Below are positions 1-8,683 of a stretch of 64,000 bases of DNA, in pieces. The first letter of the stretch is position 1. Each line of letters opens with the position of its first letter. Position numbers and translations under genes: made by a program. This DNA comes from Paraburkholderia ferrariae NBRC 106233 (GTDB lineage Bacteria; Pseudomonadota; Gammaproteobacteria; Burkholderiales; Burkholderiaceae), in the NCBI RefSeq assembly GCF_000685035.1, contig NZ_BAYB01000028.1, forward strand, positions 62,001 through 126,000, read 5' to 3'. A model generated the notes under the pieces. The model did no database searches, was not told the origin of the DNA, and worked only from the letters and a program-made list of their open reading frames with translations.

Positions 1-1856
1 AGCAGCGCGCGGCTTTGCGCAAGCACTGTCTGCGACAGCAGCGTGACGCGCTCCGGCTCGCCTTCACGCCAGTCGGGTTCGAGCGCCACGCGCGCGAGCA
101 CCGCGTCGCAATCCGCGAGCTTCGCCCAGGTTGCCGACGCGAGCGGCAACGCGGCACTCGCGCGCGCCCCGGCCGAGAGTGCCTGCGCATTCGCCCGGGC
201 AAGCGCCGCGATCTCGCGCAGCACCGACGCGAGTTGCCCCCGCAGCGCATCCGCTTCGCCCTCCGGCCACACCGACATCTGGACGAAGGTGGCAACGCCG
301 ACGCCAAGCAGAATGCCCACCATCCGGTCACGGATTTCGGTGAGACCGGATGGCGGCGAAAACGATTCGAGCAACGCCAGCGCGAAGGTGAACATGATCT
401 GAATGCCGGCATAGCCGATGCGCTCGGACCCCGCCGACACCCACGCGCCGAGGGCGATCACCGGCAGGCTCATCAGCAGCAGCCCGGGCACGCTCTCCAG
501 GTGCGGAATCACGAACACGACCATGAACAGCGCGAGCCCGCTGCCGATCAGCGCGCCGCAGATCCGCAGCAGGCCGTGGCGACGCGATGCCCCCAGGCTC
601 GGCAGCGCAACGATGAGACTGGTCAGCATCACCGTATGGATGCCTGGCCAGTTCACCGCGTTGTAGAACACATAGCAGATCAGCACCGACAGCAGCGTAC
701 GCAGCGCGAAGCGTGCGTAACGCGGATTCGCGAACGCGTCCGGCTCGAGCAGCGTGCCCGGCGCCGCCGGCTTCGGCGCGGCGGTTTCAGCGCCGGCTGC
801 CCGCGGAGCCCGCGCATCGGACTGCGATGAGGGCGCAGCGGCCGCCGTCGCGTCAAGCAATGCACCGAGCGCGCGTTGCATCGCATCGACTTCGGCGATC
901 GCGGTCGATACCGGCGCGGAAGTGGACGCCGTCCAGCGCGGCCACTGCGCGTCGTCGCCGATCGCGCGGCCGAGCGATCCGAGGTCGCCCTGTACCGCGC
1001 GAATGGCCGCGATCTGTCCGGCGTCGCGCGCAAGCGCATCGTCGGGCAGCGACGCGGCGGCCTCGACGACGCGCGACACCGCGGTCACGCAAGCGAGCAT
1101 CGCCGACGCGTCCTGTGCGCCGTAGCGGCGCCGCATGGTCGCGAAACGCAGCAGCTTCTGCAGCGACAACGCATTACGCTGCAAATCGGGCGGGCCGATC
1201 CGCACGCTTCGCGCCTGCGCGCCGGTCACGGCGTCGAGCCGCGCGTCGACGGTCGCAAGTTGCCGCTGCATCGCGCTGCGCAACTGCCGCTCGGGCTCCG
1301 CCGGCAGCAACAGCGTGTTGACGACGAGCGCAACCGCAACCGGGTAGCTGACCGCCGACCAGACCCACAGCACGCTGCGCACCAGCGCTTCCGCGTTGTC
1401 GGTCAGATCGGCGAAGGTCTGCGCGTAGATCACGACCAGCGCCATCAGAAAAAACACCAGCCCGAGCTTCGTCACCGCGCGCATCAGATACGTGCAGCAG
1501 AAGAAGATCGCGCTCGCGACGACGATGCGCAGCAGCGGGTAGTCGAACGTCAGCGTGTAGACGCCGATCGTGCAGGCCACCGCCAGGGTCGTGCCGACCA
1601 TGAGCATGACGCCGACAAGGCGCGTCAGCACCACGTTCGCCTGGGTGACGAAGAACACCGCGATCAACGACACCGGCAGTTCCGGCACCTGCAGCGTCAT
1701 CGACGCGACGATGACGATCGCGCTGCCGAGCACGCAGCGAAGCATCACGTTGCCGCGCCCCGGAAACGCGGCAAGCTCTTGGCGCAGGAAGGCCGCAAGC
1801 TGCGCGAGCGGCCGCGGCCATGCGAGCTGGCGCCCTACGCCCGCCGGGCTGTTCAC
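1..1856 (-). CDS. FUSC-family inner membrane efflux protein, MdtO/AaeB-like (partial, 3' end beyond window)
   Basis: About 618 codons are visible and the gene runs off the left edge. The protein has two blocks of membrane helices separated by a long soluble stretch, the layout of fusaric-acid-resistance (FUSC/AaeB/MdtO) proteins; a second hydrophobic block lies in roughly residues 390-520. The GTG start at 1856 overlaps the stop of the upstream membrane fusion protein (GTGA), so the two are translationally coupled. With YtcA and an HlyD-like partner this matches the ytcA-mdtN-mdtO arrangement of enterobacteria, where an outer membrane factor (mdtP) follows; that gene, if present, would lie outside the window. 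The likely role is proton-driven export of aromatic or cationic toxic compounds. The substrate cannot be told from sequence. Confidence 0.88.
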   Translation of the reverse strand, partial: MNSPAGVGRQLAWPRPLAQLAAFLRQELAAFPGRGNVMLRCVLGSAIVIVASMTLQVPELPVSLIAVFFVTQANVVLTRLVGVMLMVGTTLAVACTIGVYTLTFDYPLLRIVVASAIFFCCTYLMRAVTKLGLVFFLMALVVIYAQTFADLTDNAEALVRSVLWVWSAVSYPVAVALVVNTLLLPAEPERQLRSAMQRQLATVDARLDAVTGAQARSVRIGPPDLQRNALSLQKLLRFATMRRRYGAQDASAMLACVTAVSRVVEAAASLPDDALARDAGQIAAIRAVQGDLGSLGRAIGDDAQWPRWTASTSAPVSTAIAEVDAMQRALGALLDATAAAAPSSQSDARAPRAAGAETAAPKPAAPGTLLEPDAFANPRYARFALRTLLSVLICYVFYNAVNWPGIHTVMLTSLIVALPSLGASRRHGLLRICGALIGSGLALFMVVFVIPHLESVPGLLLMSLPVIALGAWVSAGSERIGYAGIQIMFTFALALLESFSPPSGLTEIRDRMVGILLGVGVATFVQMSVWPEGEADALRGQLASVLREIAALARANAQALSAGARASAALPLASATWAKLADCDAVLARVALEPDWREGEPERVTLLSQTVLAQSRAL

Positions 1857-2944
1857 GACGACGCTCCGTCGTGGGCCGCCCGGCGGGCGCGATCGTCGCC
1901 GGGCTTCGGCCGCAGCACCGCGATCGCGGACGCACCGATCCGGAACAGGTCGGGATAGGGATGATCGACCGCGATCTTCACCGGGAAGCGCTGGGCGACA
2001 TGCACCCAATTGATGCTGCGCTGGATGTTCGGCAGGCCGTTCGCGGTGTCGCCGCCGTCCTGCGGATCGACGCCGAAGCCGATCGAGTCGACCGAGCCGC
2101 TGAAGCGGATGCCGGTATTGCTCATCAGATACACGGTCGCAGGCGTGCCGGGCCGGATGTTGCCGAGTTCGTTCTCGCGGAAATTGGCGATCACGTACCA
2201 GTGCCGGGTATCGATCAGCGTGAAGACCGGCTTCTGCGCGGACACATATTGCCCGACCGAGGTGCGCAGCCCGACGACCCGGCCGTCGAACGGCGCGCGC
2301 ACCGTCGCGTACTCCAGGTTCAACCGCGCTGCGTTGATTTCGGCGGTCAGCACTGCGCGCTGCGCGACGAGCACGTCGACGCTGCCGATGGCCGCCTGCG
2401 CCTCGCGTTCCTGCGCCTGCGCGGCTTCGAGTTCGGCCTGCGCGGAGCGTTGCGCGGTGCGGGCACGGTCCAGGTCGTCCGCCGACACATATCCTTTTCC
2501 GATCAGCGGCTCCATTCTCGCCAGCGTATCCGCGGCCTGCTTCCCGGTCGCCTGCGCGCGCGCGACCGCCGACTTCGCGGCAGCCGCGCCGAACACTTGC
2601 GCGTTCACGCTGCGCTGCGCCAGCGGAATCTGCGCGTCGAGTTGCGCGAGCGAGGCCTCCGCACGTTCCAGTGCATACCGGTACGGCCGCGGGTCGATCT
2701 CGAACAGCAAGTCGCCCCGCTTCACCGCCTGGTTGTCGCGCACCGCGAGCGTGACGATCTCGCCGCTGACTTCCGGCGACACGCCGATCGTGTCCGCATA
2801 CGCGTACGCGTCGTCCGTGCGCGGCTCGGCATCGACACGCCAGATCACGGCAACGATCGCAATCGCGGCCAGCACGATCAGCAGTATCGCGGGCCACGTT
2901 CGCGGACGTCGTTTTGCGGTGCCCGTCTTGAGGGAAGCGCCCAT
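1853..2944 (-). CDS. HlyD/EmrA-family membrane fusion protein, MdtN-like
   Basis: A 363-residue periplasmic adaptor of a tripartite efflux pump. Residues about 17-37 form one N-terminal membrane anchor, followed by a biotinyl-lipoyl-like half (GEIVTLAVRDNQAVKRGDLL), a long alanine- and glutamine-rich coiled-coil hairpin (about residues 100-200), then the second lipoyl half (APFDGRVVGL) and a beta-barrel region. I chose the ATG at 2944 because it lies 14 bases after the stop of the small upstream lipoprotein and begins just before the membrane anchor; in-frame codons further upstream overlap that gene. It should link the FUSC pump to an outer membrane channel. E. coli MdtN (about 343 residues) is the closest layout I recognise. 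Confidence 0.9.
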   Translation of the reverse strand: MGASLKTGTAKRRPRTWPAILLIVLAAIAIVAVIWRVDAEPRTDDAYAYADTIGVSPEVSGEIVTLAVRDNQAVKRGDLLFEIDPRPYRYALERAEASLAQLDAQIPLAQRSVNAQVFGAAAAKSAVARAQATGKQAADTLARMEPLIGKGYVSADDLDRARTAQRSAQAELEAAQAQEREAQAAIGSVDVLVAQRAVLTAEINAARLNLEYATVRAPFDGRVVGLRTSVGQYVSAQKPVFTLIDTRHWYVIANFRENELGNIRPGTPATVYLMSNTGIRFSGSVDSIGFGVDPQDGGDTANGLPNIQRSINWVHVAQRFPVKIAVDHPYPDLFRIGASAIAVLRPKPGDDRARRAAHDGASS

Positions 2945-2958
2945 GAACAAACGGTCGG

Positions 2959-3237
2959 TTACAGATTGAAGACGACGGCCCACAACGCGATGGAGAACAG
3001 CACCGTCAGCGCCGGATAGATGATCGCGGGCGGCGTGAGCCAACCCGCGCGGCCCCTGCGCGAGAGCAACACGTGCACGCATGCCACGAGTGCCGCGCCG
3101 CCCGCGATGCAGAACATCCATTCAGGAAAGTACGCGCCCAGCACGCCGACCGACGGCGCATCGCTGCAGCCGGCCAGCGCCGCACACGACACCACGACCG
3201 ACGCGACACGACACCCCCGCCGCCTACGACTCGACAT
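2959..3237 (-). CDS. ytcA: YtcA-family small membrane lipoprotein
   Basis: A 92-residue protein that starts with a basic region and a lipoprotein signal ending in a lipobox (LAGC, Cys at position 24). Two hydrophobic helices follow, at about residues 38-58 and 68-90. This is the pattern of YtcA, the small lipoprotein encoded ahead of mdtNOP in enterobacteria, and the gene here also precedes an MdtN-like and an MdtO-like gene. The start ATG at 3237 places the signal peptide at the N-terminus; the open frame continues upstream into a GCC-GCG-GGT tandem repeat that would add a low-complexity Pro-Ala leader and is unlikely to be translated. The molecular role of YtcA is not known. Confidence 0.82.
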   Translation of the reverse strand: MSSRRRRGCRVASVVVSCAALAGCSDAPSVGVLGAYFPEWMFCIAGGAALVACVHVLLSRRGRAGWLTPPAIIYPALTVLFSIALWAVVFNL

Positions 3238-3307
3238 CGCCTTCCCTCCCCTCGCTGCGGGCAATGAAGCATCGCGAATTGGCGTCATCCATGGCCCATT
3301 CATCTGG

Positions 3308-3343
3308 GCCGCGGGTGCCGCGGGTGCCGCGGGTGCCGCGGGG
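3308..3343. repeat. 9-bp tandem repeat upstream of ytcA
   Basis: Four head-to-tail copies of GCCGCGGGT, the last ending in G instead of T. They lie 70 bases upstream of the ytcA start and just before the 3' end of the neighbouring pyruvate oxidase gene. No function is visible; such a run is likely to vary in copy number between strains. Confidence 0.85.
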
Positions 3344-3364
3344 CCCGGCACGATGCAACGCAGT

Positions 3365-5083
3365 TCATCGCGTCAAGTTCACTTTCGCGAGATCGATCAA
3401 TGCCTTGCCGCTCCCGTCCATGACCGCTCTCATCATGAAGAGGCCGAAGTGCCATGCTTCGTCGACGGTTGTCTTCGGCGGCATGATCAGTTCCTGGCGT
3501 GCGCTCACGACGTCGACGAGTGCGGGCCCGTCGTGCGCTAGCGCCGCGGCAATCGCGCCTTCGAGCTCCTGCGGCTTCTCGACGCGAATACCCTTCACGC
3601 CGACCGCCTCGGCCATGCGCGCGAAGTTCGGATTGACGAGCTCGGTACCGGTATCGACGAAGCCCGACGCGCGCATCTCGATCTCGACGAAGCCGAGCGT
3701 GCCGTTGTTCAGCACGATCAGCTTCACCGGCAGTCCCGCCTGGATCAGCGTGATGAACTCGCCCATCATCATCGTGAAGCCGCCGTCACCGGACATCGAG
3801 ATCACCTGGCGGTCGGGGAACGCCGCCTGCGCGCCGATCGCATGTAGCATCGCATTCGCCATCGAGCCGTGATTGAACGAACCGACGAGCCGGCGCCGGC
3901 CGTTCAGCTTCAGGTAGCGCGCGGTCCACGCGACCGGCGTGCCGACATCGCAGGTGAAGATTGCGTCGTCGGCCGCGAGCTGACTCACGAGCTTCGTCAC
4001 GTACTGCGGATGGATCGTGTCGCTCGACGGATTGCTTTCCGCGAGCGCGTCGAGATCTTCGCGCGCCTGCCGGTAGTGCCTGAGCGCGCTGTCGAGGTGG
4101 GCCGAATCGGTCTTTTCGTCGAGCACGGGCAGGAGCGCCGCGAGCGTATCCTTGACCGTGCCGATCAGGCCGAGATCGAGCGGGCAGCGGTTGCCGAGCG
4201 CTTCGGGCCGCACGTCGATCTGCGCGATTTTCGCGTGCTCCGGATAGAACTGGCGGTACGGGAAATCGGCGCCCAGCAGCAGCAGCATGTCGCAGGCCTT
4301 CATCGCGGCGTAGCCCGACGCGAAGCCGATCATTCCGGTCATGCCGACGTCGTAGGGATTGTCGTGCTCGACGTATTCCTTGCCGCGCAGCGAGTGCACG
4401 ATGGGGGCCTTCAGGCGCTTCGCGAGCTCGATCACTTCGTCGTGCGCGCCCGCGCAGCCCGCACCGCACATCAGCGTGATGCGCGACGCCGCGTGCAGCA
4501 TGCCCGCGAGGCGCGAGATTTCGCTGTCGGCCGGACGCAGTACCGGCGGCGATGGCACGAGCCACGGCGCGACCTTCGCGTCGGTCGCCGACAGCGCGAC
4601 GTCGCCGGGAATCACGACGACCGCCACGCCGCGCCGACCCACCGCGGCGCGCATCGCGCGGGTCAGGATCTGCGGCAACTGCTCGACGCTCGACACGAGC
4701 TCGACGTAGTGACTGCACTCCTTGAAGAGCGTTTCCGGGTGCGTCGCCTGAAAGTAGTCGATGCCAATCTCGGTGCTCGGAATGTGCGCGGCGATCGCGA
4801 GCACCGGTACGCCACTGCGATGACAATCGAACAGCCCGTTGATCAGATGCAAGTTGCCTGGCCCGCAACTGCCCGCACACACCGCGAGCTCGCCAGTCAG
4901 ATGCGCTTCTGCGCCGGCGGCAAACGCCGCTCCTTCTTCGTGCCGCACGTGAATCCAGTCGATCTCGCCGGAACGCCGAAGAGAGTCGGAAATGCCATTG
5001 AGCGAATCGCCGACGACGCCATAAATGCGTTTCACGCCGGCCTGCGCCAAGGTCTCAATGACGTAATCCGCTGCGGTGGTCAT
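3365..5083 (-). CDS. poxB: Pyruvate:quinone oxidoreductase (pyruvate oxidase), copy 1
   Basis: A 572-residue thiamine-diphosphate enzyme, the same length as E. coli PoxB. It shows the three usual domains: an N-terminal pyrimidine-binding domain with the activating Glu in RHEEGAAFAA (about residue 49), a central FAD-binding domain, and a C-terminal pyrophosphate domain with the metal motif GDGG (about residue 431) ending in NNGTLG. The C-terminus (KALIDLAKVNLTR) resembles the amphipathic membrane-binding tail of E. coli PoxB. It should decarboxylate pyruvate to acetate and CO2 and pass electrons to membrane quinone. The start at 5083 (MTTAADY) fits the family; an upstream in-frame ATG would add 11 residues. 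A paralogue follows upstream, separated by 99 bases. Confidence 0.93.
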   Translation of the reverse strand: MTTAADYVIETLAQAGVKRIYGVVGDSLNGISDSLRRSGEIDWIHVRHEEGAAFAAGAEAHLTGELAVCAGSCGPGNLHLINGLFDCHRSGVPVLAIAAHIPSTEIGIDYFQATHPETLFKECSHYVELVSSVEQLPQILTRAMRAAVGRRGVAVVVIPGDVALSATDAKVAPWLVPSPPVLRPADSEISRLAGMLHAASRITLMCGAGCAGAHDEVIELAKRLKAPIVHSLRGKEYVEHDNPYDVGMTGMIGFASGYAAMKACDMLLLLGADFPYRQFYPEHAKIAQIDVRPEALGNRCPLDLGLIGTVKDTLAALLPVLDEKTDSAHLDSALRHYRQAREDLDALAESNPSSDTIHPQYVTKLVSQLAADDAIFTCDVGTPVAWTARYLKLNGRRRLVGSFNHGSMANAMLHAIGAQAAFPDRQVISMSGDGGFTMMMGEFITLIQAGLPVKLIVLNNGTLGFVEIEMRASGFVDTGTELVNPNFARMAEAVGVKGIRVEKPQELEGAIAAALAHDGPALVDVVSARQELIMPPKTTVDEAWHFGLFMMRAVMDGSGKALIDLAKVNLTR

Positions 5084-5182
5084 ATCGTGCCTCCGATCAG
5101 AAAAATCGCGTTTCACAGTCGAGATGACGACTTGCCCTACTCAAAGCGCTGGACGTCAACATCGAACATGTCCGTTTTCCAC

Positions 5183-6895
5183 TTACAGGAAGTTCTGTTG
5201 CACCATTTCGAGCAGATCCTGGCTCTGTCCGTGCAGTACGGCTCGAGCCGAATACAGCGCCATGCCGTAAGCCGGGCCGAATTCGATGTTCGGCGGCATG
5301 ACCAGAGTCATGCTTTCGACCTTGACGTCGAGTAGCGCCGGACCGGGCTGGGCGAGCCACGTCGCCACGGCCTCTTCGAGCTCGGATTTTTTCGAGACAC
5401 TATGCCCCCATAGGCCCATGGCCTCGGCAACCTTGCCGAAATCCGGGTTCTGCAGATTCGTGTGGAGCGGAAGCAGTCCCTCGGACTTCTGCTCGATGTC
5501 GATGAAACCGAGCTTGCCGTTATTGAAGACCGCTACCTTGATCGGCAGGTTTTCCTGGACTGCGGTCAGGAGATCGCCGAACAGCATGCTGAGACCGCCG
5601 TCACCGGAAAGCGAAATGACCTGCCGCCCCGGCAGGGACTTCTGGAGGCCAAGCGCCGTCGGCATCGCCGCGGCCATGGTGCCGTGAAGCATGCTTGCGA
5701 AGAACCGGCGATCGCGGGTCGCCGTGAAATAGCGATGTGCCCATACGGTGGGCGTGCCATCGTCGGCCGTAATCATCGCATCCGCAGCCGCGTGGCGATC
5801 GATGACTTCCGTCAAATAGATGCCTGAAATGGATTCGCGATCGGAATCCGCGGCCTTTTCCTTCTCCTTCGCGACGACCTCCTGGTAGCGCTTGACGGAC
5901 TGCTCGCGCCAGGTCGGATCGGATTTTTCCTTGAGCAGCGGCAACAGCGCATCCATCGTCGCCTCGATGTCCCCTACGAGACCGAGCGTGACCGGGTGAC
6001 GTCGTCCAAGATGAGTCGGATCGATGTCGATCTGAACGATCCTGGCGTGATCCGGATAGTATTGACGCCAGGCGAAATCTGCTCCGAGCAGCAAAAGCGT
6101 ATCGCATTCGCGTACAGCGCGATAACCGGCCGGATTGCCAATGACACCGGTCATGCCCACGTCGAAGGGATTGTCGTACTCGAGGGCATCCTTGGCCCGG
6201 GAGGTCCGTGCGATCGGCGCCTTGAGGCGATCGGCGACGGCCAGAATCCCGGCGTGAGCGCCGCGGCAACCGGAACCGCCGTAGATTGCGATCCGCTCGC
6301 CTGCATTGAGGATATCCGCCGCCAGCGCGAGGTCCGCGTCATTCGGGCGAACAACCGGCACACGGTGATGTACCGAAAATGGGGGATCGTCCTTCACTTC
6401 CGCGTGCGAAATATCCGCGGGAACAATCAGGACAGCAACGCCCCGCTTGCCGAGCGCGGCCTGGCAGGCCGCCACCGTTTTTCGTCTCGCCTGCTCGGGT
6501 GTCAGGATCATGTCGCAGTACACCGTGCAACTCGAATAGATCGCCTTGAAATCGACCTCCTGGGGAAAGTCGAAACCGAGTTCGTCGCGAGGGATCTGAG
6601 TCGCAATCACAATCACGGGTGCACGATTGCGGTTCGCCTCCATCACGCCATTGATGAAATGCAGGCTGCCCGGACCGCAACTGCCTGCCACCGCAGTCAG
6701 TGCTCCCGTCGCCAACGCTTCGCCTTGCGCGGCGAAAGCACCCGCTTCCTCGTGGCGCATGTGGACCCACTCGATCTCGCTTTCGCTCATCGCGTGGACG
6801 AGCATATTGAGCGTGTCGCCGACAATGCCATAGCAGTGCTTGACCCCGGCAGCCTGGAGGGCGTCGACAATAACCTTCGCAACCTTCGTGCTCAT
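5183..6895 (-). CDS. Thiamine-diphosphate-dependent pyruvate oxidase paralogue, copy 2
   Basis: A 570-residue paralogue of the adjacent poxB with the same three domains: RHEEAGAFAA near residue 48 with the catalytic Glu, and the ThDP metal motif GDGGLSML ending in NNGKLGF near residue 430. The two copies share motifs throughout but are clearly diverged, so this is not a recent tandem duplication. The C-terminus (DLLEMVQQNFL) is also amphipathic, which suggests membrane association. It probably oxidises pyruvate or another 2-oxo acid with quinone as acceptor; substrate choice could differ from copy 1. The two genes run in the same direction and may be co-transcribed. The gene is divergent from cioAB, and base composition is visibly less GC-rich than in the core region to the right. 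Confidence 0.85.
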   Translation of the reverse strand: MSTKVAKVIVDALQAAGVKHCYGIVGDTLNMLVHAMSESEIEWVHMRHEEAGAFAAQGEALATGALTAVAGSCGPGSLHFINGVMEANRNRAPVIVIATQIPRDELGFDFPQEVDFKAIYSSCTVYCDMILTPEQARRKTVAACQAALGKRGVAVLIVPADISHAEVKDDPPFSVHHRVPVVRPNDADLALAADILNAGERIAIYGGSGCRGAHAGILAVADRLKAPIARTSRAKDALEYDNPFDVGMTGVIGNPAGYRAVRECDTLLLLGADFAWRQYYPDHARIVQIDIDPTHLGRRHPVTLGLVGDIEATMDALLPLLKEKSDPTWREQSVKRYQEVVAKEKEKAADSDRESISGIYLTEVIDRHAAADAMITADDGTPTVWAHRYFTATRDRRFFASMLHGTMAAAMPTALGLQKSLPGRQVISLSGDGGLSMLFGDLLTAVQENLPIKVAVFNNGKLGFIDIEQKSEGLLPLHTNLQNPDFGKVAEAMGLWGHSVSKKSELEEAVATWLAQPGPALLDVKVESMTLVMPPNIEFGPAYGMALYSARAVLHGQSQDLLEMVQQNFL

Positions 6896-6957
6896 ACAGC
6901 TCCCCTTCTCTCGGTATCAACCCCCGGAGTTTCGGCGAGCGAAAAAAATACATCCAT

Positions 6958-6971
6958 CCCCCTCTTGGGGG
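6958..6971. promoter_or_regulatory. G/C-tract palindrome 1 (possible operator)
   Basis: A perfect CCCCC-N4-GGGGG inverted repeat, flanked by ATC on the left and TAG on the right. It lies about 63 bases upstream of the start of the second pyruvate oxidase gene. C-tract/G-tract palindromes of this kind are bound by CsoR/RcnR/FrmR-type repressors in other bacteria, but no such regulator is encoded nearby, so this reading is only a suggestion. Confidence 0.4.
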
Positions 6972-7083
6972 TAGCGCATCGATTTCCACTTCATTTAACG
7001 AGACTCCGCCGATCAGGCGGCGCATCTCGAAGCGTCGCTCCCGCCGCCTATACGGAACAGGAGCGGGTACGGCTTTCCCGTTT

Positions 7084-7098
7084 CCCCCTGTTCGGGGG
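7084..7098. promoter_or_regulatory. G/C-tract palindrome 2 (possible operator)
   Basis: A CCCCC-N5-GGGGG inverted repeat, extended by one further T-A pair. It lies about 190 bases upstream of cioA and resembles the palindrome at 6958-6971. Two related sites flanking a divergent promoter region suggest shared control of both transcription units. Confidence 0.4.
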
Positions 7099-7290
7099 AT
7101 AGAGGCCCGTTTCAAGGTACCTCAGACTGGCATGGGTGCCGAGCCACCGAGTTGCCATTGTCGACATCGGCAGCGCGTTTCCGCATTGCCCTCGACATGG
7201 CGAGATCGCGCGTTAAAGCGGCGATCCGGTTGCGGCACGATCGCGATTCAGGTCAAAAACATCGATTCGTTAGAAGAGGCAATAACGGTC

Positions 7291-8679
7291 ATGAATATTC
7301 TCGATGCCTTTCATCTCGCGAGGCTGCAGTTCGCATTCACGGTGTCATTCCATATCGTCTTTCCGGCGATCAGCATCGGCATGGCCAGCTTTCTGGCCGT
7401 GCTCGAAGCGCTTTGGCTCTTCACCGGCAACCGCGCATACCGCCAGATGTTCGCGTTCTGGTCGCGGATCTTCGCCGTGGGCTTTGGGATGGGTGTCGTT
7501 TCCGGCGTGGTAATGGCTTATGAGTTCGGCACGAACTGGAGCGGATTTTCGACCGTCGCGGGCAACATCACCGGCCCGTTGCTGACCTATGAAGTCCTGA
7601 CCGCATTCTTTCTCGAAGCAGGTTTTCTAGGCGTGATGCTCTTCGGCTGGCAACGCGTGAGCCCGCGAGCGCATTTCTTCGCGACGCTCATGGTTGCGCT
7701 CGGAACGCTGATTTCGACGTTCTGGATACTCGCGTCGAACAGCTTCATGCAAACGCCGCAAGGCTATGCCATCGAAAACGGGCGCATCGTTCCCGTCGAT
7801 TGGCTCAAGATCATTTTCAATCCGTCGTTTCCGTATCGGCTCGCGCATATGACGATTGCGGCCTTCATTGTCGCCGGCTTCATCGTCGCCGCGTGCGGCG
7901 CATGGCATTTACTTCACGGCAGGCGCGACGCACCGGTCACCCGCAGCTTCTCGATGGCTCTATGGATACTGTTGTTGCTGACACCCATCCAGATTGTGGT
8001 GGGCGACGCACATGGGCTCAACACGCGCCGTTACCAGCCGGCAAAGATCGCGGCAATAGAAGGGCTATGGGAAACCGAACATGGCGGTACCGCGCTGAAT
8101 CTCGTCGGCCTGCCCGACATGAACGCAGAGGTCACTCGCTACGCAATCCAGATACCCCATCTAGGCAGCCTCATTCTCACGCATAGCTGGACGGGTGAAA
8201 TTCGCGGTCTGAAAGAATTTCCACCGCAGGATAGACCGTTTTCGCCAATCGTCTTCTGGACTTTTCGCATCATGGCGGGCCTCGGCATGCTCATGCTGCT
8301 GACCGCGCTGCTTGGACTGCTGCTGCGAATACGCGGCCGCCTGTACGAGGCACGCTGGTATCAGCGGCTGGTGCTGTATATGGGGCCTTCCGGGCTCGTT
8401 GCTCTGCTGGCCGGCTGGATTACGACGGAGGTAGGGCGGCAGCCGTGGACCGTATATGGCGTATTGCGCACCGCCGACTCGCTCGCACCGGTCGACGCGC
8501 AGCAGGTGGGCGTCTCGCTGCTGATCCTCGTGGTCGTCTATTTTCTGGTTTTCGGCACTGGCATCTACTACATGCTGCGAATGATGAAGCACGGACCGGA
8601 AGGGCACCTCGGAGAGGATGAGTTGCGCAAACACCCGATGTTGAACAATCGCGCGCTTGATGCGCTGAAAACGGAGTGA
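7291..8679 (+). CDS. cioA: Cyanide-insensitive cytochrome bd-type quinol oxidase subunit I
   Basis: A 462-residue multi-helix membrane protein of the CydA family. His21 in the first helix (FAFTVSFHIVFP) corresponds to the haem b595 ligand, a second His lies in RLAHMTIAAF, and the GRQPW signature is near residue 381. It is about 60 residues shorter than E. coli CydA because the periplasmic Q-loop lacks the C-terminal insertion, which is the mark of the CIO subfamily. The enzyme oxidises quinol and reduces oxygen to water without pumping protons. I chose the ATG at 7291 (MNILDAFHLARLQ); longer in-frame starts add sequence unlike the family. cioB follows after four bases. The divergent pyruvate oxidases could supply its quinol. 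Confidence 0.95.
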   Translation: MNILDAFHLARLQFAFTVSFHIVFPAISIGMASFLAVLEALWLFTGNRAYRQMFAFWSRIFAVGFGMGVVSGVVMAYEFGTNWSGFSTVAGNITGPLLTYEVLTAFFLEAGFLGVMLFGWQRVSPRAHFFATLMVALGTLISTFWILASNSFMQTPQGYAIENGRIVPVDWLKIIFNPSFPYRLAHMTIAAFIVAGFIVAACGAWHLLHGRRDAPVTRSFSMALWILLLLTPIQIVVGDAHGLNTRRYQPAKIAAIEGLWETEHGGTALNLVGLPDMNAEVTRYAIQIPHLGSLILTHSWTGEIRGLKEFPPQDRPFSPIVFWTFRIMAGLGMLMLLTALLGLLLRIRGRLYEARWYQRLVLYMGPSGLVALLAGWITTEVGRQPWTVYGVLRTADSLAPVDAQQVGVSLLILVVVYFLVFGTGIYYMLRMMKHGPEGHLGEDELRKHPMLNNRALDALKTE

Positions 8680-8683
8680 TGTC

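Larger units (their letters stand above)
6896..7290. promoter_or_regulatory. Divergent control region between poxB-like genes and cioAB
   Basis: There is no convincing gene in these 395 bases. The region must hold the promoters of the leftward pyruvate oxidase genes and the rightward cioAB pair. It contains two similar G/C-tract palindromes, CCCCC-TCTT-GGGGG at 6958-6971 and CCCCC-TGTTC-GGGGG at 7084-7098, about 126 bases apart. I found no clear FNR/Anr box (TTGAT-N4-ATCAA) and no good sigma-70 pair. Confidence 0.5.

Noticed and set aside
876..1958. Plus-strand frames of 350-400 codons opposite the FUSC and HlyD-like genes
   Set aside because: Antisense to proteins with clear membrane or coiled-coil structure; composition is Arg-rich with no motif.
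6896..7290. FNR/Anr-type box for cioAB
   Set aside because: I looked for TTGAT-N4-ATCAA and close variants and did not find a good match.
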